This document shows positions 6,184 to 14,063 of a stretch of 27,640 bases of DNA, one piece after another. The notes beneath the pieces are model-generated. The model did not search any database. It was not told the origin of the DNA and saw nothing but the letters and a program-made list of their open reading frames with translations. The stretch spans positions 1 to 27,640 of the forward strand of contig CAKUAV010000020.1 of the NCBI GenBank assembly GCA_934636425.1, read 5' to 3'. The stretch comes from an uncultured Clostridia bacterium. GTDB lineage: Bacteria; Bacillota; Clostridia; Christensenellales; Aristaeellaceae. Made by a program: the position numbers and the translations under genes. The first letter of the stretch is position 1. Every line of letters starts with the position of its first letter.

Positions 6184-7209
6184 ATGCTGGGCGTTGGAAT
6201 CATCGGCTGTGGGACGATCACACGGCTGCGCCATGCGCCGGAATACGCCCGCAATGCCGACTGCCGCCTGATTGCGCTGGCCGACGCTGTGCCCGGACGC
6301 GCGGCGCAGCTGGCCGCCCTTTATGGCGCGCAGGCCTGCGGGGACTATCATGAGCTGCTCGCGCGGCCGGACATCGGCGCGGTGAGCGTCTGCACCGCCA
6401 ACCAGACCCACGCCGCCATAGCGCGCGAGGCCATGCTGGCCGGCAAGCACGTGCTGTGCGAAAAGCCCATGGCGCTCACCGATGAGGACGCGGCCATGCT
6501 GTGCGCCGTTTCGCGCAGGGCAGGCCGCCTGCTCGTGCCGGCGTTCAATCAGCGCCTTTTTCCCGCCTGCCGGAATGCGCGCGCAATTTTGAGAAGCGGC
6601 CGGCTGGGACGGGTCATATCATTCACGAGCGCGTTTCGCCATGCGGGGCCGGAAACATGGAGCGTCGATTCGGGCAGAGGCTGCTGGTTCTTTAAGCGGG
6701 AAGCGGGCTGCGGCGTGCTGAGCGATCTGGCCGTTCACAAGCTGGATCTGATGAACGCGCTGCTGGGCGAGCCGATTACAGAGATCGCCGCCGACCTTTC
6801 GACGCTCGACAAGCGGGATGAGAGCGGCGCGCCCATAGAGGTGTGCGACAACGCGACGCTGTTCTGCCGCACGAAGAGCGGCGTGCAGGGCGTGATCATC
6901 GCTTCGTGGAGCGATTACGGTGCGGAGGAGAACAGCGCGGCGCTCTACTGCGAGAAGGGCAGGCTGCTGATCAATCCGTTTCCGGACGTCGATCTCGTTG
7001 TCGAAACGCGCGGCGGCGGACGCGAGGTGCAGCGCCTGGGCGGCGCGCCCACCAACGACGCGCAGAAGCCGTCCGGCGTGATCGACGCATTTGTCGATGC
7101 GGCGCTGGGCAGAGCCGAGCCCATGGCCACGGCGGAGGACGGACTGAACAATGTGCGCGCGATGAACGCCGCGCTCGTTTCGCCGATCGTCTGCCGCAGA
7201 ATCGTATGA
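6184..7209 (+). CDS. Gfo/Idh/MocA-family NAD(P)-dependent oxidoreductase
   Basis: The 341-residue product has the N-terminal Rossmann motif VGIIGCGTITR (4-14) and the family's catalytic signature CEKPMALT with Lys94, followed by a C-terminal domain with DLAVHKLDLMNALLG (His185, Asp188). Members oxidise or reduce sugars, inositols and related polyols, or act on sugar derivatives; the substrate cannot be read from the sequence. The ATG at 6184 follows GGGGG by 7 nt; a GTG at 6178 is a less likely alternative. The gene is divergent from an AraC regulator and followed after 58 bp by an unknown enzyme-like gene with its own strong ribosome binding site, so the two are probably one operon. Confidence 0.9.
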   Translation: MLGVGIIGCGTITRLRHAPEYARNADCRLIALADAVPGRAAQLAALYGAQACGDYHELLARPDIGAVSVCTANQTHAAIAREAMLAGKHVLCEKPMALTDEDAAMLCAVSRRAGRLLVPAFNQRLFPACRNARAILRSGRLGRVISFTSAFRHAGPETWSVDSGRGCWFFKREAGCGVLSDLAVHKLDLMNALLGEPITEIAADLSTLDKRDESGAPIEVCDNATLFCRTKSGVQGVIIASWSDYGAEENSAALYCEKGRLLINPFPDVDLVVETRGGGREVQRLGGAPTNDAQKPSGVIDAFVDAALGRAEPMATAEDGLNNVRAMNAALVSPIVCRRIV

Positions 7210-7267
7210 CTTTGCTTGCAGCCGGAAATGTGTCCGGCGAGAGTATTCAGACAGGAGGACAATCGAT

Positions 7268-8137
7268 ATGGATCAGTTTCCGAGAACAACCGTGGCCGGC
7301 ATTTCCCTGCCGCGCATGCTGATCGGCAGCAACTGGGTGCTGGGCTACAGCCATCGCACCACATCCGCCGACAACATGATCAAGCACCGCTATTCCAACA
7401 AAGAGGCCGTGTGCGATCTGATCTGCGCCTATCTCGAGTACGGCGTGGACGCGATGATGGCGCCCTTCGTGGGCGACGATATGCAGCCCAATGCCGTCGT
7501 GATGGACGGCATACACATGGCCGAGGACAGGATGGGCCGCAAGGTGATATTGATCGACACGCCCATCATCAATGTGGCCAACACGCCCGAGGCGCACGAT
7601 TTTACCGCCCGCAAGATCGAGGCCGTGCGCAAAAACGGCGCGGATTTCTGTCTGCTGCACCATTCGAGCGTCGAGCAGCTGGTCTGCAAGCACACCGGCA
7701 CGATCGATCGCCTGGAAGAGTATACGAAGATGATCCGCGACAACGACATGATTCCCGGCTTGTCCGCGCATATGCCCGAGCTGGTGATCTATTCAGACAA
7801 TCATCCGGAATACGACGTGCAGACCTATATACAGCTCTACAACTGCATGGGCTTTTTGATGCAGATCGAGGTGGAGGGCGTGCGCCGAATCATCGAGAAC
7901 GCCAAGCACCCCGTGATGACAATCAAATCCATGGCGGCGGGGCGCTGCACGCCCTATGTCGGCCTGACGTTCTCCTATGCGTCCCTGCGCGAGTGCGACA
8001 TGGTGACGGTGGGCGCGCATACGCCCGAGGAGGCGCGCGAGGACATCGAAATCGCGCTGGCCGCCATCGAGCGCCGCTATCCCGTCATGGGCAAGCGCAA
8101 TTCTCCCAACATGACCACCGTGCTGGGCGGCAAGTAA
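7268..8137 (+). CDS. Conserved enzyme-like protein of unknown function, possibly TIM-barrel
   Basis: The 289-residue protein has no signal peptide or membrane segment. I see alternating strand-like and helix-like segments of a barrel enzyme: LPRMLIGSNWVLGYSH near the N-terminus, YGVDAMMAPFVG, KVILIDTPIINVANT, GADFCLLHHSS, MIPGLSAHMPE, GFLMQIEVEG, HPVMTIKSMAAGR and CDMVTVGAHTPEEAREDIEIA. This resembles an (alpha/beta)8 fold, and conserved His residues (such as HHS and SAH) could lie in an active site. I do not recognise a named family. AGGAGG lies 9 nt before the ATG. It follows a Gfo/Idh/MocA oxidoreductase and ends at a strong terminator, so it probably works on the same sugar derivative. 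Confidence 0.8.
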   Translation: MDQFPRTTVAGISLPRMLIGSNWVLGYSHRTTSADNMIKHRYSNKEAVCDLICAYLEYGVDAMMAPFVGDDMQPNAVVMDGIHMAEDRMGRKVILIDTPIINVANTPEAHDFTARKIEAVRKNGADFCLLHHSSVEQLVCKHTGTIDRLEEYTKMIRDNDMIPGLSAHMPELVIYSDNHPEYDVQTYIQLYNCMGFLMQIEVEGVRRIIENAKHPVMTIKSMAAGRCTPYVGLTFSYASLRECDMVTVGAHTPEEAREDIEIALAAIERRYPVMGKRNSPNMTTVLGGK

Positions 8138-8147
8138 TAAAATGGCA

Positions 8148-8194
8148 AAACCAGCCGAAACGCGGCGAAAAAACGCGCTTCGGCTGGTTTTTTT
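8148..8194 (+). terminator. Terminator of the oxidoreductase operon
   Basis: A long stem (8148-8164 with 8174-8190, core ACCAGCCGAA/TTCGGCTGGT) followed by a T-run, 10 bp after the stop codon. Confidence 0.9.
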
Positions 8195-8262
8195 GTGCGC
8201 AGGCGTTATAAAGCCCCACGTTCAGCGGGGAAATTTATAAAAAGGAGCATTGAAAAAGGTCG

Positions 8263-8300
8263 TGGAGCCGCATGGCAGATACGGCTCCACAGGAAAAAAA
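8263..8300 (-). terminator. Likely terminator of the PPIC foldase gene
   Basis: A perfect 9-bp stem, GTGGAGCCG (8272-8280) with CGGCTCCAC (8292-8300). Read on the minus strand it is followed by GACC and then TTTTT (8267-8263). It is about 90 bp beyond the stop codon of the minus-strand gene. Confidence 0.55.
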
Positions 8301-8392
8301 CGCAGCATAGCAGGCAAGGGACGAAGGACGCCTGAACAAATCCCCATATATGGGATTGCAAAGCGGAGCGCGTGCTGGGCGCCTTTCACGCT

Positions 8393-9892
8393 TTACGGCT
8401 CGGGATAGCTCAGACGGTCGTCGTACCAGATGATATCGGCCATGTCGAACAGCGCGGCGATCCGCGCTTCATAGGCGCGCTTTTTCGCCTGATCGATCAG
8501 CTCTTCCTCAAGACGGGCGCGGACGGACTCGAAATCGACCGCTCCCTCCGTCATGTCGCCGGCGTGCTGGAGCAGATGAACGCCCAGCGGCGTGATGACG
8601 GGCGCGGAGACGTCGCCGGGTTCAGCGAGCGCGAGGGCGGCGGCGCGCAGCGCGTCGTCCCACAGGCATCCGCTCTGGGCGACATAGCCGTATTCGCCGC
8701 CGGTGAAGGGCGAAGGGCGTATGCGCGCGTCGTCCCGGTATTCGGCCATGAGCGACGCAAACGATTCGCCCGCGTCCAGCCGCTTTCGCAGCATATCCGC
8801 GCGTTCGAGGAGCGGCGCGGCCAGCGCGTTGATCTGCGCGTCGATTTCAGCGGCGTTTGCGTCCGCTTTCCGGGCAAGCAGCTCGGAAAGCGCCGCCTGA
8901 TCGTCCGGATCGGCCAGTATGAGTATATGGCGGATGCGGCGCGCGCCCTGCGGGACAAAGCAGACGATTCCGCCCTCCAGCATGGCGCGCTCAAACAGCG
9001 CGGGGCATTGCGCATAGGCGGTATTCTGCGCGGCGCAGCGCTCGATATAGGCATCGCGCAGTTCACTTTCGTCGATTGAAACGCCGTCTGTGACGAACGC
9101 ATAATGCCGCGCAATCAGCAGATCGTCCAGCGCGCGGGCATAGAGCGACGCGGCGGTGATATTGCTCTTTGCGAGCGCTTCCTCTGCGGCGGCCAGCCGA
9201 ACGCCCGCGTCAGCGCCCGGCTGAATATCGCACTGCGCCTTCAGCATGACGGCATAGTCCGCGTCGGCCTGCGCGCGCAGCTCGGCGAGGTCATGCTCGT
9301 CGGCCTCGATGCCCAGCCGGCGGCAGTCGTCCAGTATGAGCGCGCGTCGGACGGCGGCGCGGGCGATTTCGCGGCGCAGTGCGTCCAGCGCGTCGCCCTG
9401 CCCGAATGAGACGAAGAACGGCGCGTAGTCGTCGAACTGCGCCTGCGCCTCGGCGATGGGCAGCGCCTGTCCGTTGACAATGGCCAGCACGCCGGCGAAA
9501 TCGTCCTCTTCGGCCGGCGCGGGCAGAGCTGTGAGGAGCGTGACTGCCAGCACGGCCGCAGCGCGGCGGAATGCGGATGAACGTTCGGCGCTGAAGCAGC
9601 GCTGCGAAAACACGGGGAAGAGCGCGTCCCTGCGGCGGGGGCTGCTCGGCGCGTTCGGCGCTGCGGCGCTCGGGTATGTTTTTGATGCGCGCCGCGCGGA
9701 TATGATATCGCGGCAGCGCTGTATAAATGCGGCGAGCAATGCGCTCCCGCGGTGAAGGCAGCTTGAATCCCGGGGAATTGGAGCGCGAGACGGTGCTTTT
9801 GACGCGGATTTTGAAACGCTGCGCGATGAACGAAGCGCTGCATGGCGGCTGACTGACGGCGCGAATATGGTGTGGAACGGCTTGCGGCGCAT
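8393..9892 (-). CDS. Secreted PPIC-type peptidyl-prolyl isomerase / foldase (SurA/PrsA-like)
   Basis: The 499-residue frame ends in a parvulin-type domain: RRIRHILIL (319-326), ESFASLMAEYRDD (376-388), GGEYGYV (398-404) and DVSAPVITPLGVHLLQ (427-442), the strands that frame the proline-isomerising site. A charged insert (330-366) follows the first strand. Before it lies a helical chaperone-like part (130-310) that starts LAIVNGQALPIAEAQAQF, typical of SurA N-domains. A signal-like hydrophobic segment (108-128, ending PAPA) has no lipobox Cys. The start is a problem: the ATG at 9892 has a perfect AAGGAGG 8 nt upstream, but it puts about 107 Arg/Ser-rich residues ahead of the signal segment. 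A GTG at 9613 would give a normal signal peptide and 406 residues, but has only a weak site. Function is confident; start is not. Confidence 0.75.
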   Translation of the reverse strand: MRRKPFHTIFAPSVSRHAALRSSRSVSKSASKAPSRAPIPRDSSCLHRGSALLAAFIQRCRDIISARRASKTYPSAAAPNAPSSPRRRDALFPVFSQRCFSAERSSAFRRAAAVLAVTLLTALPAPAEEDDFAGVLAIVNGQALPIAEAQAQFDDYAPFFVSFGQGDALDALRREIARAAVRRALILDDCRRLGIEADEHDLAELRAQADADYAVMLKAQCDIQPGADAGVRLAAAEEALAKSNITAASLYARALDDLLIARHYAFVTDGVSIDESELRDAYIERCAAQNTAYAQCPALFERAMLEGGIVCFVPQGARRIRHILILADPDDQAALSELLARKADANAAEIDAQINALAAPLLERADMLRKRLDAGESFASLMAEYRDDARIRPSPFTGGEYGYVAQSGCLWDDALRAAALALAEPGDVSAPVITPLGVHLLQHAGDMTEGAVDFESVRARLEEELIDQAKKRAYEARIAALFDMADIIWYDDRLSYPEP

Positions 9893-10109
9893 GAAACTGT
9901 CCTCCTTGAATGCGGGCTGTGCTACTATGTATATGCCCGTTTGGCGGAGGAGACGCGCAGCGTCGGCTTTTTTTGCCGCGGCATGATGAATGCGTCCAGA
10001 AAGCGCCCGCCTGCCATTGCGAGGATTTGGAAACCGCGGCGGCCGAAATTGAAGGGGAGAGCGCCGTGAAATTTTGCGATGTCTGCCGCCCGGCGGCTTT
10101 GAGTATGCG

Positions 10110-10949
10110 TCAGCGGCGGCTCGAGCGGTATGCCCCGGGCGTCACGCCGCGCATGGCCTTGAACAGCTCGGAAAAATACGCGCTCGATGAAAAACCCAGC
10201 GAATCGGCGATTTCGCGCACGCTCAGGCCCGTCGAGGCCAGCATGGAGCAGGCGCGCTCCATGCGGCATTCCATCTGGCGGCGGTGCAGCGTCGTGCCGG
10301 TGCGCTCGCGGAAGAGCCGGTTGAGATAGAACGGATGATAGCCGAACGCGCGCCCCAGCTGCTCGAGCGTGATCTTTTCCCGGCAGTGCGCGTCCAGATA
10401 GCGGCCGACCGATTCGATCAGCCTTTCGGGCGGGGCGGCGATCTCGCGCTGCGTGCGCCTGAGCGCCCGTATGAGCAGCGCCCTGAGCAGGGCTGCGCAC
10501 AGCTCGTCGCGATAAGCGCCGCCCTTTTCGCGCTCGAGCAGTATTGCGCCCGTCTCGCGGCACATTTCGGGCGCATTTTCGATCAGCAGCGGATGGACAA
10601 AGAGCGCGTCGTCGGGCGGGAAGGGCATTTTGGCCGGATCGAAGCGGGCGACCTCGTCGGGATGGATGCTCTTTTCCCCGGCGCGGGAAAAGCTCAGATC
10701 GAAGTTTATGTCGTATAAGACGGCGGGCGCGCTCTGAGAAAAGAAAAAGCGATAGGGCGTTCTGGGCGGGAAGATGATCAGCGCGTCTTTGTTTAGTGTA
10801 AGCGCATGATCGCCGATCTCGAGGCGGCTTTCTCCGTCGCATACGGCGAAGAGCCGGTAATCATAGGCCATGATGGGCGATTTGTAGCTCACAAAGCAGG
10901 TGCGCCTGTCCATATAGCGGATGTAGGGGTTGAGCTGAGAGGCGTGCAT
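10110..10949 (-). CDS. AraC-family transcription regulator
   Basis: The 279-residue protein has a cupin-like N-terminal half with YRLFAVCDGESRLEIG (31-46) and IIFPPRTPYRF (58-68), the ligand-binding part of sugar-sensing AraC proteins. The C-terminal double helix-turn-helix contains LEQLGRAFGYHPFYLNRLFR and VREIADSLGFSSSAYFSELF, ending in GVTPGAYR. The start at 10949 is supported by GGAAGTGA about 7 nt upstream. The gene is divergent from an oxidoreductase gene, and their promoters occupy the same DNA (10998-11029), so the regulator probably controls both itself and that gene. The 217 bp between this gene and the foldase gene hold nothing I can identify with confidence. Confidence 0.9.
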   Translation of the reverse strand: MHASQLNPYIRYMDRRTCFVSYKSPIMAYDYRLFAVCDGESRLEIGDHALTLNKDALIIFPPRTPYRFFFSQSAPAVLYDINFDLSFSRAGEKSIHPDEVARFDPAKMPFPPDDALFVHPLLIENAPEMCRETGAILLEREKGGAYRDELCAALLRALLIRALRRTQREIAAPPERLIESVGRYLDAHCREKITLEQLGRAFGYHPFYLNRLFRERTGTTLHRRQMECRMERACSMLASTGLSVREIADSLGFSSSAYFSELFKAMRGVTPGAYRSSRR

Positions 10950-10997
10950 GATGATCACTTCCGTTTGTTTTGTTATGGCTGATCTTTGCTTTTTTAA

Positions 10998-11026
10998 TTG
11001 ATTGTAGCACAGGGGGCTGATATAAT
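10998..11026 (+). promoter_or_regulatory. Promoter of the second oxidoreductase gene
   Basis: TTGATT (10998-11003), a 17-bp spacer and a perfect TATAAT (11021-11026) with an extended TG at 11018-11019. It occupies almost the same 32 bp as the opposing promoter at 11001-11029. Confidence 0.8.
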
Positions 11027-11029
11027 CAA
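11001..11029 (-). promoter_or_regulatory. Promoter of the second AraC-family gene
   Basis: Minus strand: TTGATT (11029-11024), a 17-bp spacer and TACAAT (11006-11001). Its -35 overlaps the plus-strand -10 and its -10 overlaps the plus-strand -35. Confidence 0.8.
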
Positions 11030-11064
11030 GGCGGGTCATCAATGAGTATGGAGGAAGAGTGAAA

Positions 11065-12267
11065 ATGAGCGGAAAACTCAGAGTCTGCTTTATAGGCTGC
11101 GGCGAGTTCGCGGCCAATTTCGTGCCGCTGTTCAAGGCGCATCCGCTGGTTGAGAAGGTCTATGTGTGCGATCTGCTGCGCGAGCGCGCGGAAAAATACA
11201 GCGAACGATTCGGCGTGGAGATCATCGATTCGTTCGAGGAGGCGCTCAAAAGCCCCGCGGTCAACGCCGTGGCGATCTTTGCGCAGCGCCACCTGCACGG
11301 CCCGCTGGTGAAGAGGGCGCTGCTCTCCGGCAAGCACGTCTATTCCGCCGTGCCCATGGCCAGCCGCGTCGATGAATGTCAGGAGATCGTCGAGCTGGTC
11401 AAAAAGACCGGCCTGACCTACATGATGGGCGAGACCTGCATCTACTATCCCTGCTCGATGTTTTGCAAGGCGCGCTATGAGAGCGGCGAGATGGGCAGGT
11501 TCGTCTATGCCGAGGCGCAGTATCACCATGATATTTCGCACTTTTCGGAGAGTTTCCGCGCGGACAGAAAGAGCGCGGGCGTGCCGCCGTTTTACTATCC
11601 CACCCATTCGACCGCCATGGTGCTGCACGCCGTGAACGCCCATGTGACGCGGGTTGTGGCGATGGGCTACAGGGATCAGGAGCAGGACGGCATATTCGAG
11701 AAGGGCGTCAATCAGTGGGACAACGTCTATTCCGACGAATTCTCGCTGATGCAGCTCTCCAACGGCGGCACGGCGCGCATCAACGAGTGCCGGCGCATAG
11801 GCTACAAGGCGCCCAGCTCCTACATAAACGGCTTTTACGGCACGAAGGGCGCCTATCAGTTCAGCAACGCCCAGCACATACTGACCCACCTGACCAGGGA
11901 AGGCGTGGATTTTCGGGATGTGAGCGCGCTGGTCAATCCCCGCGGCATGGAGGAGCACCGCTATGACGCGGACTTCAAGGCGAAAGTGGCCAATCACGGC
12001 TGGCAGTGGGATCTGTTCTCGCCCGTGCAGGACGAGCGCGTCAAAGCGCTGCCCGAGTCGTTCAAGGGGCTGCCCAACGGGCACATGGCCTCGCATCAGC
12101 TGCTGGTGGACGACTTCTGCACCGCCGTGTTCTTTGGAAAGATTCCGACCGTCAGCGCGTGGGACGCGGCGCGCTACACCATCCCGGGCCTTCTGGCGCA
12201 CGAGTCGGTTCTCAGGGACGGACTGGCCATAGACGTACCCGACTGCGGCGACGCGCCCCGCGGCTGA
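11065..12267 (+). CDS. Gfo/Idh/MocA-family oxidoreductase with altered EKP motif
   Basis: The 400-residue product has an N-terminal Rossmann domain (RVCFIGCGEFAANFVP, 6-21) and the general build of the Gfo/Idh/MocA family, with TGLTYMMGE and a C-terminal domain containing YPTHSTAMVLHAVNAH (His181). The usual Glu-Lys-Pro after HV is replaced by SAVP (94-97), so the lysine that normally assists catalysis is absent at its usual place; some subfamilies do vary here (for example with SEVP). The substrate is unknown. The ATG at 11065 follows GGAGG by 10 nt; a GTG at 11059 is too close to it. The gene is divergent from an AraC regulator and has its own terminator, so it is a single-gene unit. Confidence 0.85.
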   Translation: MSGKLRVCFIGCGEFAANFVPLFKAHPLVEKVYVCDLLRERAEKYSERFGVEIIDSFEEALKSPAVNAVAIFAQRHLHGPLVKRALLSGKHVYSAVPMASRVDECQEIVELVKKTGLTYMMGETCIYYPCSMFCKARYESGEMGRFVYAEAQYHHDISHFSESFRADRKSAGVPPFYYPTHSTAMVLHAVNAHVTRVVAMGYRDQEQDGIFEKGVNQWDNVYSDEFSLMQLSNGGTARINECRRIGYKAPSSYINGFYGTKGAYQFSNAQHILTHLTREGVDFRDVSALVNPRGMEEHRYDADFKAKVANHGWQWDLFSPVQDERVKALPESFKGLPNGHMASHQLLVDDFCTAVFFGKIPTVSAWDAARYTIPGLLAHESVLRDGLAIDVPDCGDAPRG

Positions 12268-12288
12268 AAGGCGCTTTGCCATAAAGGA

Positions 12289-12322
12289 GCGAATCGAGTC
12301 ATAGCGGCTCGATTCGCCTTTT
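12289..12322 (+). terminator. Terminator of the second oxidoreductase gene
   Basis: GCGAATCGAG (12289-12298) pairs with CTCGATTCGC (12308-12317) and is followed by CTTTT, 22 bp after the stop codon. Confidence 0.85.
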
Positions 12323-12361
12323 ATGTTTACGGGCGCGTCAAAAAGTTGACGGCGGCGGGCG

Positions 12362-12390
12362 TTGAACTGTTAACAGGAGCGTGCTATAAT
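12362..12390 (+). promoter_or_regulatory. Promoter of the motor-pair/rhamnosidase operon, with palindrome
   Basis: TTGAAC (12362-12367), a 17-bp spacer and a perfect TATAAT (12385-12390). A perfect 10-bp palindrome CTGTTAACAG (12367-12376) covers the end of the -35 and the start of the spacer, a position typical for a repressor operator. Confidence 0.8.
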
Positions 12391-12407
12391 AGTACAGTAT
12401 CGATGCA

Positions 12408-12438
12408 GCCGGTGAACCGGCGGACGCTTTTGAGCGTC
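12408..12438 (+). promoter_or_regulatory. Two adjacent small hairpins in the operon leader
   Basis: GCCGG-TGAA-CCGGC (12408-12421) and GACGCT-TTTG-AGCGTC (12423-12438, followed by TTAATT) lie about 10-40 nt into the transcript. They may influence leader stability or act as a weak attenuator; I match them to no known riboswitch. Confidence 0.4.
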
Positions 12439-12488
12439 TTAATTCCAAAGGCGCAGCTTTATTGAAAGAGAAATGCTTGAAGGGACTG

Positions 12489-14063
12489 ATGCAGTTGTTT
12501 AATGAAGTCTGGACCAACATAATGGATCAGCTGGCCAGAAACCTGGTGAACAGCCTGGTTTACATTGCCATGGTCGCGCTCTTTGTCGTCGGATTGCTCA
12601 AGTGCATCTATCCGGTGATCAAGAGCCGCAGCCAGCTGCGGCGCGGCATCCGCAAGATCAAAAACGAAGAGAGCAAAGACGCCTGGCAGGACAAGCGCTT
12701 TCTGGGCAAGGGCCCGCTGGCGGCGCAGTGGACGGAGTTCCTGAACAGCCGTCTGTTTGCGGACGACGAATATCACAACGCCAGCCCTATGGACGACTAC
12801 ATCAACGAGGACACCGCCATATACGATCCCGGCTTCCCCGCATTCGGCGACGCGGTGCCCGGCATGCTGGTGTCGCTGGGCTTTCTGGGCACGCTGATCG
12901 GCATCATAATGGGTCTGTCCGACTTTAATCTGGACAGCTCGGGCGCGACGATGGACGCCATACGCGTGCTGATGAACGGCATGAGATACGCGTTCTCCAC
13001 GTCGATCGTGGGCGTGGTTCTGTCGGTCGCCTTCTCGCTGCTGATGCGCCTCACGCAGGGCTCGACCCGCAAGGCGCTCAAGCGCTTTTACGACGCGATG
13101 CAGCAGCAGGCGCACATGGTGACGGTCGATCCGATCACTCAGATCACCATCTATCAGCAGGAACAGACGGCCATGATCCACGAATTGGCCAAGGACATCA
13201 CCGGCAGCATGACCGACCGGATCGGCGCGGCGTTCGAGATGGCGCTTCAGCCGCTCCAGCAGAGTCTGGACAGCTTCATCACCGTTTCCTCGCGCGAGCA
13301 GGTGCGCGGCGTGGACGCGATTGTGAACAAGTTCGTCGACAATATGGACAGCGCGCTTCAGGGGCGCTTTCAGGAGCTGTCGAACGTGATGGGCGAAAAC
13401 TGCCGCCAGCAGCAGGAAATGCGGGAGTGCGTCGAGGCCACGATCAACGGCCTCAACCGCGTCTCGCGCGACATCGTGCAGATACAGCAGATGTCCGAAT
13501 CGCTGATCGTCAAATTCGACGGCTACATCGCCCGCCTGAGCGCGGCGCAGCAGTCGGTTGAGGACGGCTTCGGCGCGGCGGCCGACAACGTCAAGAGCAT
13601 GGAGGCGGTGGCGCGCCAGCAGGCCAACTACATCGCCCAGATCGGCCAGATGCAGACCGATTTCATGCGCGAGGTCAATTCCTTCCAGACGCGCATGGAC
13701 GCGTTCACGAAGGCCTATGTGGACAACACCAACATTTCCACAAACGCGCTGCACAAGGTGTCCGAGGAGCTGAAGGCCAGCGGCGAGAGCCTGCTCACCG
13801 CGCACAAGGCGTTCAGCAAGGGCGTCAACGGCGAGCTTCAGCACGCCTTCGGTATGTTCGACGCGAATATGCAGGACATCATCGACAAGCTGACCGGCAT
13901 CATAAACAGCATCAGCGTCTCTGTGAAGGATATGCCCGCCATCATGACCGACACGGCGAACGCCTACGAGGATCAGCTGCGCCAGCTCACCCGCTATATG
14001 GAGCATATGCAGCGCCTGCTTGAGGACGGTATGCGCCGCGCGGGCCGCGGAGGTGGTCAGTGA
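12489..14063 (+). CDS. MotA/TolQ/ExbB-type proton-channel protein, ZorA-like with long C-terminal tail
   Basis: The 524-residue protein has three membrane segments as in TolQ/ExbB/ZorA: about 20-44 (SLVYIAMVALFVVGLL), 124-145 (PGMLVSLGFLGTLIGIIMGL) and 166-188 (YAFSTSIVGVVLSVAFSLLM). The last two match the conserved channel-forming pair of the family (COG0811). Residues 200-524 form a long, Gln-rich, mostly helical soluble tail, as in ZorA of Zorya defence systems, where the tail projects into the cytoplasm. The partner gene overlaps its stop codon, so the two form a proton-driven complex in the inner membrane. The ATG at 12489 has AAGGGA only 3 nt upstream; a TTG at 12462 is the alternative. 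Function in motility is unlikely, as no flagellar genes are nearby. Confidence 0.85.
   Translation: MQLFNEVWTNIMDQLARNLVNSLVYIAMVALFVVGLLKCIYPVIKSRSQLRRGIRKIKNEESKDAWQDKRFLGKGPLAAQWTEFLNSRLFADDEYHNASPMDDYINEDTAIYDPGFPAFGDAVPGMLVSLGFLGTLIGIIMGLSDFNLDSSGATMDAIRVLMNGMRYAFSTSIVGVVLSVAFSLLMRLTQGSTRKALKRFYDAMQQQAHMVTVDPITQITIYQQEQTAMIHELAKDITGSMTDRIGAAFEMALQPLQQSLDSFITVSSREQVRGVDAIVNKFVDNMDSALQGRFQELSNVMGENCRQQQEMRECVEATINGLNRVSRDIVQIQQMSESLIVKFDGYIARLSAAQQSVEDGFGAAADNVKSMEAVARQQANYIAQIGQMQTDFMREVNSFQTRMDAFTKAYVDNTNISTNALHKVSEELKASGESLLTAHKAFSKGVNGELQHAFGMFDANMQDIIDKLTGIINSISVSVKDMPAIMTDTANAYEDQLRQLTRYMEHMQRLLEDGMRRAGRGGGQ

Noticed and set aside
8343..8354. 12-bp palindrome CCCATATATGGG as an operator
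   Set aside because: It lies downstream of both neighbouring genes, with no promoter next to it, so I see no regulatory role.
9456..9755. A plus-strand 99-residue frame opposite the foldase N-terminus
   Set aside because: No ribosome binding site and no recognisable domain; a fragment resembling a small membrane segment is too short to support a gene.
12459..14006. A 515-residue open frame on the minus strand across the ZorA-like gene
   Set aside because: Antisense shadow; the plus strand has the conserved channel helices and an overlapping partner gene.
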